Source: Mesorhizobium sp.
Lineage (GTDB): Bacteria; Pseudomonadota; Alphaproteobacteria; Rhizobiales; Rhizobiaceae
Assembly (NCBI GenBank): GCA_004020365.1
Contig: SAQR01000006.1
Span: forward strand, 62,001 to 126,000
Direction of reading: 5' to 3'
Length of the DNA: 64,000 bases
Both the position numbers and the translations under genes were made by a program. The notes beneath the pieces are model-generated. The model made no database searches. It was not told the DNA's origin and saw only the letters and a program-made list of their open reading frames with translations. This document shows positions 9,595 to 16,491 of this stretch, piece after piece. Within the stretch, counting starts at the first letter, position 1, and each line of letters starts with the position of its first letter.

Positions 9595-10200
9595 ATGCGC
9601 CTGGCGGTTCTGACGTGCCTTGTGGCGATTGGCGGTTTGTGCGGCTTCGCACCGTCGGCATTGGCTGACACGAAGGTGCTGGTCAAGACCCGGAGTTACG
9701 ACATCACTGGAACCACGGGCGCCGCCCTGATCGAGGCCATGGACCGCAACGGTCCGAAGCGGCACGGCTTCATGACGCACGCCATCGCGCTGACCGCCTA
9801 TACCGTAAACTGGGACCTTGATATCCGCAGGGAAGGTGGTGTCTGCCGTCTGCGGCAGGCCAATGGGACACTCGATCTCACCTACACCTTGCCGCGTTTG
9901 GCCTCAGCCGCGACGCCGGCGCTGCAGCAGCGCTGGAAGCGGTTTTTCGCGGGCGTTCGTGCTCACGAGCATAACCATGGCCGCATCGCCAAAACAATGA
10001 TGCGGGCAACCGAAAGATCGATCACTGGACTGGAGTTCGCCGACAACCTGTTTTGCAGCAAGACGCACCGCGAGGCGAGGCGCCGGATCAAGGCCGTCTA
10101 TGCCGCATACGAGGCGAAACAGAACGCCTTCGACGCGCGCGAGCATCGCGACGGCGGCCATGTCGAGCACCTCATCAGGGCGCTGTTGCGCAAGCAGTAG
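9595..10200 (+). CDS. DUF922 secreted metalloprotease-like protein
   Basis: Exported protein of 201 residues with a signal peptide (MRLAVLTCLVAIGGLCGF...ALA). The mature domain matches DUF922, a predicted zinc protease family. It contains HEHNH (an HExxH motif) near residue 120, preceded by the typical WDL/Y-T-L-P strands. Start chosen at 9595 because GGGAG (9584-9588) sits six bases upstream; the ATG at 9589 directly touches that site. Convergent with the neighbouring phosphatase-fold gene with a one-base gap. Activity and substrate are unproven for the family. Confidence 0.85.
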   Translation: MRLAVLTCLVAIGGLCGFAPSALADTKVLVKTRSYDITGTTGAALIEAMDRNGPKRHGFMTHAIALTAYTVNWDLDIRREGGVCRLRQANGTLDLTYTLPRLASAATPALQQRWKRFFAGVRAHEHNHGRIAKTMMRATERSITGLEFADNLFCSKTHREARRRIKAVYAAYEAKQNAFDAREHRDGGHVEHLIRALLRKQ

Positions 10201-10201
10201 C

Positions 10202-11299
10202 TCAGCCTCGGGTCCTGCCGTTCTGTCTCACGGATGCCGTCGCGGTTTCATGTTCGTCGACCGGCTTCTTCTGTTCCGGCCTGAGCGAGAACTCCACCAT
10301 CAGCGGAAGATGGTCGGAGCCGGTGTTTTCCAGCCTCGACACCGATTGGATGAGAACCGCGCCCTTGCTGAAAACAAGGTCGATCGGCAGTCCGGCGAAG
10401 CGCAGGAATTCCGGCAGCTTGATAGGCAGCCAGGTCGGCCCCGCCGAAGGCGCCACCGTCAGCTTGCCAAGACCTGCGACGCGCCGGACGGCGGCGCTCC
10501 ACGGCACTGCATTGCAGTCGCATGCCATGATCGATGTCTCGCCGAGCGAGGCGAACTCCCCCGACAATCCGCCGATCTGCCATGACTGGTTGCGCGGCCA
10601 TGGCCAGGTGAGATGCAGGGCGGCGACGTCGACGTCGGTTCCGCCGAAATCGACCGTCGCGATGGCCATCGCGCCGCGGCCATCGCAGCGCGGTTGCGTG
10701 CCGGCGGCAAACGGCCGCCTGGACAGCAGCGCAACGCCGAACACGCCATTGGGGTAGGAGCAGAGGATCCGGTGGGGATAGGCGTCGGCGAGAAGGCCAA
10801 GCTTTGCCTTCCACATGTCGGACACCTCGTCGAGGGTGATCACATCAGGCTGGGTCCGGCCGATCAGCGACAGTACTTTTTCAGGCGTTGGATTGTTGAA
10901 CCGCAGATTCATCTGCAGCAGGCGGTAGACCGGCTGGTCACCGGGGTAGACCGGCTGGTCACCGGGGTAGACCGCCTGGTCACCGGGATGAACGGGCTGG
11001 TCGCCGGGGTTGGCTTCTGCCTGGACCGGCCACAGGCGGGGCACCGACAGGGCGTTCGAGGTGGTGGCAAAGGCAGCCACCGCAAAGAGCAGCGCCGTGG
11101 CCGCCTGCAGGCGAAACGAGGTCGCCAGCAGCGGCAGCGCGCAAAGCGCCATCAGCACGGCAAGATGAACGCGGAAATGAGCGAAGGAATCGAAGGCCGG
11201 ATGCAGCGTTCCGAAAAACCCGGCCACCAGCGCAACCGAGAAGACGAGCATTGCTACGAATGCGGCCGACGCCATCATCATGTTTCGAACGGGTGCCAT
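10202..11299 (-). CDS. Membrane-anchored endonuclease/exonuclease/phosphatase-family protein
   Basis: Protein of 365 residues with three N-terminal transmembrane helices (residues about 8-105), a repeat linker and a C-terminal EEP domain (about 135-340). The EEP metal-binding and catalytic residues are visible in order: Asn in LQMNLR, Glu in LDEVSD, His in LHLTWPWP, Asp/Asn in DCNAVPWS and the final GSDHLP. Homologues annotated near lipopolysaccharide or vanadate-resistance functions act on phosphoesters outside the cytoplasm; the substrate here is unknown. The linker carries four PGDQPVY-type heptapeptides, which is unusual. Confidence 0.87.
   Translation of the reverse strand: MAPVRNMMMASAAFVAMLVFSVALVAGFFGTLHPAFDSFAHFRVHLAVLMALCALPLLATSFRLQAATALLFAVAAFATTSNALSVPRLWPVQAEANPGDQPVHPGDQAVYPGDQPVYPGDQPVYRLLQMNLRFNNPTPEKVLSLIGRTQPDVITLDEVSDMWKAKLGLLADAYPHRILCSYPNGVFGVALLSRRPFAAGTQPRCDGRGAMAIATVDFGGTDVDVAALHLTWPWPRNQSWQIGGLSGEFASLGETSIMACDCNAVPWSAAVRRVAGLGKLTVAPSAGPTWLPIKLPEFLRFAGLPIDLVFSKGAVLIQSVSRLENTGSDHLPLMVEFSLRPEQKKPVDEHETATASVRQNGRTRG
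10925..11008 (-). repeat. Four 21-bp in-frame tandem repeats (PGDQPVY)
   Basis: Units at 10925-10945, 10946-10966, 10967-10987 and 10988-11008. The first two are identical, the third differs by one base, the fourth by a few. They encode PGDQPVH, PGDQAVY, PGDQPVY, PGDQPVY in the linker of the EEP protein. The gradient of divergence suggests stepwise slippage or unequal exchange, with the most recent duplication at the end nearest the catalytic domain. Confidence 0.95.
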
Positions 11300-11388
11300 C
11301 TACTTTGCTTATCGGCAGAAATGCAGCCCAAATCAAGATTTACGAAATGCCCTGCCGCGCTGTTACCAGGGTCGCAGGCCGAGCGGTG

Positions 11389-12891
11389 CTACTGGAACGC
11401 CGTCTCCGAAAAGCTTCTAAGCTTGCGCGAATGCAACCGTTCCATCGGCATCTCGGCCAGCTTTTCCATCGCCCTGATGCCGATGGTCAAATGCTGTGCC
11501 ACTTGCCGCTTGTAGAACGCGGTCGCCATGCCGGGCAGCTTCAATTCGCCATGCAGCGGCTTGTCGGAGACGCAAAGCAGCGTACCGTAGGGTACGCGGA
11601 AGCGGAAGCCATTGGCGGCGATCGTCGCCGACTCCATGTCGAGCGCGATCGCCCGTGATTGCGACAGCCGCTGCACCGGCCCACGCTGGTCCCGCAACTC
11701 CCAGTTGCGGTTATCGATGGTGGCAACGGTGCCGGTGCGCATGATACGCTTGAGGTCATAGCCGGAAAGGCCGGTGACTTCGGCGACCGCCTCCTGCAGC
11801 GCCACCTGGATTTCGGCCAGCGGCGGGATCGGCACCCAGACCGGAAGGTCATCGTCCAGAACATGGTCTTCCCGCACATAGGCATGCGCCAGCACATAGT
11901 CGCCCAGCGCCTGGGTATTGCGCAGGCCGGCGCAATGGCCGAGCATCACCCAGGCATGCGGCCTGAGCACCGCTATGTGGTCGGTGATCGTCTTGGCGTT
12001 GGAGGGGCCGACGCCGATATTGACCATGGTGATGCCGCCATGGTTCGGCTTCTTCAGATGATAGGCCGGCATCTGCGGCAGGCGCGGCGGCGCCACGCCA
12101 TGGCTGGGCGCGCTTTGTCCAGCCTTGGTGACGACGTTTCCCGGCTCGACGAATTCGAGGTATCCGCCGCCGCCCTTCGCCATCAGATCGTGCGCACGGG
12201 CGACGAATTCGTCGATGTAGAACTGGTAGTTGGTGAACAGCACGAAATTCTGGAAATGCTGCGGACTGGTCGCCGTGTAGTGCGACATCCGGTGCAGCGA
12301 GTAGTCGATGCGTTGCGCTGTGAACGCAGCCAATGGCCTGGCTTCGCCCAACGCCACTTCGAACGTGCCGTTGGCGATCTGGTCGTCAGTGCCGTCGAGA
12401 TCCGGCACGTCGAACAGGTCACGGATCGGCCGCCTGATGCGCTCGGCTGCCGCGCCGTCGACATGCGAGCCTTCCAGGAATGCGAAATGCAGCGGGATGG
12501 GCGTCGTCGATTCCGAAACCGTGACCGGAACGCCGTGATTGCGCATGATCAGGCGAAGCTGTTCGATGAGATAGCGTTCGAAAAGGACGGGCTGGGTTAT
12601 GGTGGTCGAGAAATGCCCGGGCGTCGGCATATGGCCGTAAGCTTGGCGCGAGTCGATCTGGGTGAACGAAGTCGTGGTGACACCGACCTCCGGATAAAAC
12701 GCCCGGTAGCGCTTGTTGTTGTCGCCGCCTGCGGCGAGCGCCGTAAACGAATCGCGCAGGAATTTGGTGTTGCGGTCGTAGAGGGCCTGCAACGCCGCGA
12801 CGGCCTTTGCTGCATCATTGAAGACCTGCCGGCCAAACGGCTCCGGCATCACGACTGAGTCTATGGCTTGGGGATAGATTCGCTTTTCCAT
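11389..12891 (-). CDS. amn: AMP nucleosidase
   Basis: Hydrolyses AMP to adenine and ribose-5-phosphate and so helps set the adenylate pool. The protein is about 500 residues: an Amn-specific N-terminal domain (PEVGVTTTSFTQIDSRQAYGHMPTPG) followed by a nucleoside-phosphorylase-like catalytic domain with TMVNIGVGPSNAKTITDHI and the acidic ALDMESATIAANGFRFRVPYGTLL region. I start at 12891 (MEKRIYPQAIDS), since bacterial homologues begin close to this; an in-frame ATG at 12915 adds eight residues and neither has a good ribosome site. Confidence 0.95.
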   Translation of the reverse strand: MEKRIYPQAIDSVVMPEPFGRQVFNDAAKAVAALQALYDRNTKFLRDSFTALAAGGDNNKRYRAFYPEVGVTTTSFTQIDSRQAYGHMPTPGHFSTTITQPVLFERYLIEQLRLIMRNHGVPVTVSESTTPIPLHFAFLEGSHVDGAAAERIRRPIRDLFDVPDLDGTDDQIANGTFEVALGEARPLAAFTAQRIDYSLHRMSHYTATSPQHFQNFVLFTNYQFYIDEFVARAHDLMAKGGGGYLEFVEPGNVVTKAGQSAPSHGVAPPRLPQMPAYHLKKPNHGGITMVNIGVGPSNAKTITDHIAVLRPHAWVMLGHCAGLRNTQALGDYVLAHAYVREDHVLDDDLPVWVPIPPLAEIQVALQEAVAEVTGLSGYDLKRIMRTGTVATIDNRNWELRDQRGPVQRLSQSRAIALDMESATIAANGFRFRVPYGTLLCVSDKPLHGELKLPGMATAFYKRQVAQHLTIGIRAMEKLAEMPMERLHSRKLRSFSETAFQ

Positions 12892-12978
12892 GACCCAATA
12901 TAGAGGCTTGGCCATGCGGTTGGGAGGGGGCCGAAGGGTCGTTTTTTGTTTTGAGTGGTTTGATGAAGGCCGATTGGC

Positions 12979-13173
12979 CTAACCGCGCCGCAGGCTGATC
13001 AACAGCACAAAGCCGACGCCGGTCTTCTTCAGCGCCGGCGCTTCGATCGTCGATCCGGCATCGGCGCGCATCGTCGGCACGGCCAGAACCGGGGCCGCCA
13101 GAACCGTCAGGATGAGCGCCGCCCGTGGCAGGACCCGAAGGGTTTTCAGGACGTTGGCGACGATGCGGTTCAT
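12979..13173 (-). CDS. Small secreted or membrane protein of unknown function
   Basis: Open frame of 64 residues, not recognised. GAGGAG lies 12 bases before the ATG at 13173. The N-terminus is basic and followed by a hydrophobic run (AALILTVLAAPVLA) that looks like a signal peptide; the remaining 30 residues end in a second hydrophobic patch and LRRG. It lies 36 bases downstream of the next small gene on the same strand, so the two may be co-transcribed. Coding status is supported mainly by the ribosome site and leader. Confidence 0.5.
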   Translation of the reverse strand: MNRIVANVLKTLRVLPRAALILTVLAAPVLAVPTMRADAGSTIEAPALKKTGVGFVLLISLRRG

Positions 13174-13209
13174 GGCTTTTGCTTTTCTCCTCTCGAAGAC
13201 TTTGTCGGT

Positions 13210-13377
13210 TCAGGGGCGAAAATGGTTCACGCAATCGAACCGGCAGGAATTGGCCTGGTCCCAGGAGCGGGCCAATTCCTGCCGGTTGGGCCGGCCGGCC
13301 TCGGCAACGAGGATGGCGAACGACATGCCGAACAGGCTCATCAGCAGGCAGACGATGGTGAAGCGGCGGGCGAACAT
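13210..13377 (-). CDS. Small secreted protein encoded across an inverted repeat
   Basis: Frame of 55 residues from ATG 13377, with a strong AAGGAGA eight bases upstream. MFARRFTIVCLLMSLFGMSFA reads as a signal peptide. The mature part is short, polar and has two Cys (SCRFDCVNHF). The segment from NRQELA to ANSCRF is encoded by two arms of an 18-bp perfect inverted repeat, so mRNA of this gene should fold into a strong hairpin. Not recognised; function unknown. Upstream partner of the 12979-13173 frame. Confidence 0.55.
   Translation of the reverse strand: MFARRFTIVCLLMSLFGMSFAILVAEAGRPNRQELARSWDQANSCRFDCVNHFRP
13238..13287. repeat. 18-bp perfect inverted repeat inside a small gene
   Basis: Arms 13238-13255 and 13270-13287 are exact reverse complements, separated by a 14-base loop (13256-13269). 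No run of T follows on either strand, so it is not an ordinary intrinsic terminator. It lies entirely within the coding region of the 55-residue secreted protein. Confidence 0.95.
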
Positions 13378-13590
13378 GGCGTGTGTCTCCTTCAACACGC
13401 ATGAGAATGCCCTGATGCAACTGAACCGGTTCTGATGCCGGCGTTCATCTGCGGTTCAAATTTTGACGGAGCGTTGAGTGCCCGCCCGCCTACCGCCGCA
13501 GGCGTCGCCCCGGCCTTGCTGCCAGCCCGCAGCCTTGCTGCCGGCCGCAGTCTTGCTGCTGATTGCTCCGTTCTAATCAGACGTCGAAGC

Positions 13591-13617
13591 AAAAAAACGG
13601 GGCCTTGGCGGCCCCGT
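13591..13617 (-). terminator. Rho-independent terminator of the DUF2147 gene
   Basis: On the minus strand ACGGGGCC/GGCCCCGT form a GC-rich stem with a five-base loop followed directly by seven T. It sits 26 bases after the stop codon of the DUF2147 gene that starts at 13987. Confidence 0.88.
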
Positions 13618-13642
13618 CTTCAATTTGTGGCAGTCGCAACGA

Positions 13643-13987
13643 TCAGAGCTTGTGCCAGGTCTGGCTCCTGCAGATCAGCCCGCCGAGCACGCAGCCGCTC
13701 ATCTTGAGCGAAGCGCCTGAGACCGAGGCCTTGCCGGAATAGGTCTTGTCGGTCTCCGGGTCGGTTATCGTCCCCGTATATTTGTTTTCGCCGGACACCT
13801 TGAACGAACCGATGCGCTTGCCGGCAAATTTGCCAGATTTGAGCGTGATGGAAAATGCGCCGCCGCCGCCCGCGATGGCGGCGGTCGAACCGGCTTGCGT
13901 TTTCCAGTTGCCCTCGATCGGGTCGGCCCAAGCCGTGCCGGCCATGATCAATGTGGCGGCAAGGGCCATGCTGATTTTGCGAAACAT
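13643..13987 (-). CDS. DUF2147-type exported protein
   Basis: Protein of 114 residues with a clear signal peptide (MFRKISMALAATLIMAGTAWA). The mature domain is DUF2147-like: DPIEGNWKTQAGSTAAI near its start, then a KYTGTITDPETDKTYSGKAS strand pair and the closing GCVLGGLICRSQTWHK. This periplasmic beta-barrel-like domain family has no proven function. GGGAGGAG four bases before the ATG is an excellent ribosome site, which fixes the start well inside a much longer open frame. A terminator follows. Confidence 0.85.
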   Translation of the reverse strand: MFRKISMALAATLIMAGTAWADPIEGNWKTQAGSTAAIAGGGGAFSITLKSGKFAGKRIGSFKVSGENKYTGTITDPETDKTYSGKASVSGASLKMSGCVLGGLICRSQTWHKL

Positions 13988-14451
13988 GTTTCTCCTCCCT
14001 GTGGGACATCCGGACGGACGTTCCGCCCCGCCAGTCTGCCTCTTACGCAAACGTAAGCTAATCCACGTCCCGGCAAAACAAAAGCGGTGCCGCTGCGGAA
14101 GACTTCGGGATTTTTCCGGCCCGCCCGAAGTGGTCTGGTCGGCGAGAAATGAAACGCCTTGCATGCTGGCTTTGTCTCCCGTGGTTAGCGAAGTCTTGAT
14201 TTGCGCCTCGCAAATTTTCATCAATTTTAGTCCAAACCGGCGCAATTGCTGGCTTTGCATCGTTAATGAATTTCGGCGTTTACCTCTTGTTTTAGCTTTA
14301 TTTTCCTCAAATTAAGCACGCCGTTTAACGACGGATTCAAGCCTTCGGTTCATTCTCGAAAGCATCGAAAGAGCAGCCGCCCCAAGGGTTTTCATGGGAC
14401 AGAACGAGGCAGCTCTCGGGAGCCTGACAGGGGCTAGAACAGGGGATTGAA
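13988..14451. other. 464-base intergenic region, AT-rich in its second half
   Basis: Lies between divergently transcribed genes, so it should hold promoters for both. Bases about 14190-14340 are clearly AT-richer than the surroundings. I see no convincing gene, known RNA or strong hairpin in it. Confidence 0.5.
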
Positions 14452-14718
14452 ATGGCACGTTTTGAAATGCCTGAAGCCGGCTTCGGCGCCATGGGGGCAA
14501 CTGCCCAGGCCGACATTCTTTTCGAACTGGGCATGATGTATGCGACCGGCCGCGATTGCGAGACCGATGTCGTCGCCGCCCACAAATGGTTCAACATCGC
14601 TGCGATCAAGGGCTCGGTCCGGGCCGCGGAACTGCGCTCGGAATTGTCGGCCGCCATGTCGAAGGTCGAGATCGCCAGGGCGCTGCGCGAAGCCCGCGAA
14701 TGGATGACGATGCACTAA
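14452..14718 (+). CDS. Small Sel1-repeat-like protein
   Basis: Protein of 88 residues containing a single TPR/Sel1-like helical pair (ADILFELGMMYATGRDCETD followed by AAHKWFNIAAIKGS), then a helical tail (SAAMSKVEIARALREAREWM). Such short one-repeat proteins are conserved in Rhizobiales, probably as adaptor or scaffold proteins; the role is unknown. AGGGG lies eight bases before the ATG. No signal peptide, so it should be cytoplasmic. Confidence 0.8.
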   Translation: MARFEMPEAGFGAMGATAQADILFELGMMYATGRDCETDVVAAHKWFNIAAIKGSVRAAELRSELSAAMSKVEIARALREAREWMTMH

Positions 14719-15014
14719 GTCCAGCCTGAGTTCATCAGGCTCGGAGTTCATCAGGCCCCTCAGTTCATCAGACATTGAGATCATCGACAGGGACGCTTCA
14801 AGGCCGCGCAAAGACGGCCGGACCGGCAAGAACAAGGCCGCGCAAGACGACCGGACCAACTAATGACAAGAACGCTGCAGGCCGGATACGGCCAAGCTGC
14901 GCGGTGGACAGGGAAGGCGAGCGGTTTTCGGGCGCGCGTGAGAGCGTTCGGGATTGTTCGATCGACAAAAGCCGCGACCGGCCGGAACAAGGCAGGCGCG
15001 GCTTTTCGCGTTTT
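14719..15014. repeat. Gene-free stretch of degenerate direct repeats
   Basis: Bases 14729-14775 carry three spaced copies of AGTTCATCAG at about 17-base intervals. Bases 14798-14875 carry two imperfect copies of a unit beginning AAGGCCGCGCAA and ending near ACAAGAAC. No open frame here has a ribosome site or recognisable product. Together with the following dispersed repeats, the gap between genes is 538 bases. Confidence 0.6.
14967..15006. terminator. Possible terminator hairpin after the Sel1-like gene
   Basis: AAAAGCCGCG (14967-14976) and CGCGGCTTTT (14997-15006) are perfect 10-base arms with a 20-base loop, ending in TTTT. The symmetric A/T flanks would allow action on both strands. It is about 250 bases beyond the Sel1-like gene, so the assignment is tentative. 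Confidence 0.45.
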
Positions 15015-15128
15015 CGGACCATGATCCCAAAAGTGGAAACGGTTTTTGGAAAAGATCATGGTCAAACAGACGGACCATGATCCCAAAAAGTGGAAACCGG
15101 TTTTTGGAAAAGATCATGGTCAAACAGA
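15015..15128. repeat. Two tandem copies of a dispersed rhizobial palindrome
   Basis: Copy 1 is 15015-15070 (56 bases), copy 2 is 15071-15128 (58 bases), nearly identical and directly adjacent. Each is itself a palindrome with ATGATC...GATCAT ends and CCAAAA...TTTTGG inner arms. A diverged third copy of the same family is at 43797-43842. Transcribed, they would form two hairpins or one long cruciform upstream of the binding-protein gene. Confidence 0.92.
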
Positions 15129-15256
15129 AAGCCAGCAGGCCCAATCGAGTGCCGCCTATGCGCCTAGACAGGCTTGGCGAGGGGTGAAATTCTCCCACCT
15201 ATTCTGGAAGAGGCGCGGCCGAAGCGGCCGCGCGCGAGTGGAGGAGTTGTATCGCC

Positions 15257-16378
15257 ATGAAAAAGTTGATTATTTTGAGCGCGGCCATAGTCGGCCTGGC
15301 GATGAGTGCGCCGGTTGCCTTCGCCGAAGACATCACCTTTTCGGTGGTCGGACCGATGACCGGACAGCTTGCCACCATCGGCGACCAGTTCAAGCAGGGC
15401 GCGCAGGCCGCCGCCGACGCGATCAATGCCGCTGGCGGCGTCGACGGCCGCCAGATCAAGCTCGATGTCCAGGATGACCAGTGCGATCCGAAGCAGGCGG
15501 TTTCGGTCGCCAACCGCATCATCGCCAACGGCGTCAAGTTCATCGATGGCCATGCCTGCTCGGGCTCGAGCATCCCGGCCTCGGCCGTGTATGCCGAAGC
15601 TGGTGCGCTGATGATGAGTCCGGCTTCATCGAACCCGGAGCTGACGGACGCGGCGGCGAAGGCCGGCTGGCCGACGATCATGCGCCTTTATACGCGCGAC
15701 GATGCGCAGGGCGCCTTCATCGGTCCATGGATGGCCAAGAAATATGCCGGCAAGAAGGTCGTCATCATGCATGACAAGAGCGCCTATGGGCAGGGCGTGG
15801 CCGATGCCGTCAAAGCGACGATGAACCAGAATGGCCTCAAAGAGATCCTCTACGAGGGCATCAACGCCGGCGAAAAGGATTATTCGGCGCTTGTCACCAA
15901 GCTCAAGGAGCTGAAGGCCGATGTGGTCTATTTCGGCGGCTACCACCCGGAGGCCGGCCTCATCCTGCGCCAGTCGGCGGAACAGGATTTCAAGTTCCAG
16001 CTGATCATGCCGGACTCGATTGCCACGCCGGAATTCTGGCAGGTTGCCGGCCCGGCCGGCGAAGGCACCATGTTCGTCTTCCCGTCGGATCCGCAGGCGA
16101 AGCCTGAAGCCAAGCAGGCCATCGAAAAGATCAAGGCGGGCGGCTTCGTGCCCGAGGGCTTTACGCTGTTCTCCTATGCCGTGATCCAGGCCTTTGCCGA
16201 GGGTATCAAGCGCGCCGGCAGCGACGACCCGGCCAAGGTTGCCGAAGCCTTGAAGAACGATGAGCCGATCAGCACCGTCGTCGGTCCTGTCACTTTCGAT
16301 GAAAAGGGCGACCTCAAGAACGTCAGCTACGACATCAACCAGTGGCACGACGGCAAATACGCGCCGATCCAGCCGTAA
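15257..16378 (+). CDS. Branched-chain amino-acid-type ABC transporter substrate-binding protein
   Basis: Periplasmic binding protein of 373 residues, LivJ/LivK family. Signal peptide MKKLIILSAAIVGLAMSAPVAFA, then the type I periplasmic-binding fold (ITFSVVGPMTGQLATIGDQFKQGAQAAADAINAAGG). The early Cys pair region (DDQCDPKQAVSVANRI...HACSGSSIPAS) is family-typical. GGAGGAG precedes the ATG by about 10 bases. No permease or ATPase genes are adjacent, so it must share a distant Liv-type transporter. It faces the leucine/isovalerate degradation cluster, which fits uptake of branched-chain amino acids but does not prove it. Confidence 0.93.
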   Translation: MKKLIILSAAIVGLAMSAPVAFAEDITFSVVGPMTGQLATIGDQFKQGAQAAADAINAAGGVDGRQIKLDVQDDQCDPKQAVSVANRIIANGVKFIDGHACSGSSIPASAVYAEAGALMMSPASSNPELTDAAAKAGWPTIMRLYTRDDAQGAFIGPWMAKKYAGKKVVIMHDKSAYGQGVADAVKATMNQNGLKEILYEGINAGEKDYSALVTKLKELKADVVYFGGYHPEAGLILRQSAEQDFKFQLIMPDSIATPEFWQVAGPAGEGTMFVFPSDPQAKPEAKQAIEKIKAGGFVPEGFTLFSYAVIQAFAEGIKRAGSDDPAKVAEALKNDEPISTVVGPVTFDEKGDLKNVSYDINQWHDGKYAPIQP

Positions 16379-16407
16379 CGCCTGGCGTGGCCTGGCGACA
16401 ATCGGAG

Positions 16408-16430
16408 ATGGCCGGGTCAACCCCGGCCAT
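16408..16430. terminator. Hairpin between convergent genes
   Basis: ATGGCCGGG (16408-16416) and CCCGGCCAT (16422-16430) form a perfect 9-bp stem with a five-base loop, 30 bases after the binding-protein stop and 60 bases after the mccA stop on the other strand. There is no T-run, so it may slow or protect transcripts rather than terminate on its own. Confidence 0.5.
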
Positions 16431-16491
16431 TCCATTCTGGGGGTGCGTCTGGGGCGCGTGTCTTCCGACGTCGCCTCTTGGATGAACAGCG

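Noticed and set aside
10925-11008. Possible CRISPR-like array
   Set aside because: Units are 21 bases and directly adjacent without spacers, and are in frame within a protein linker.
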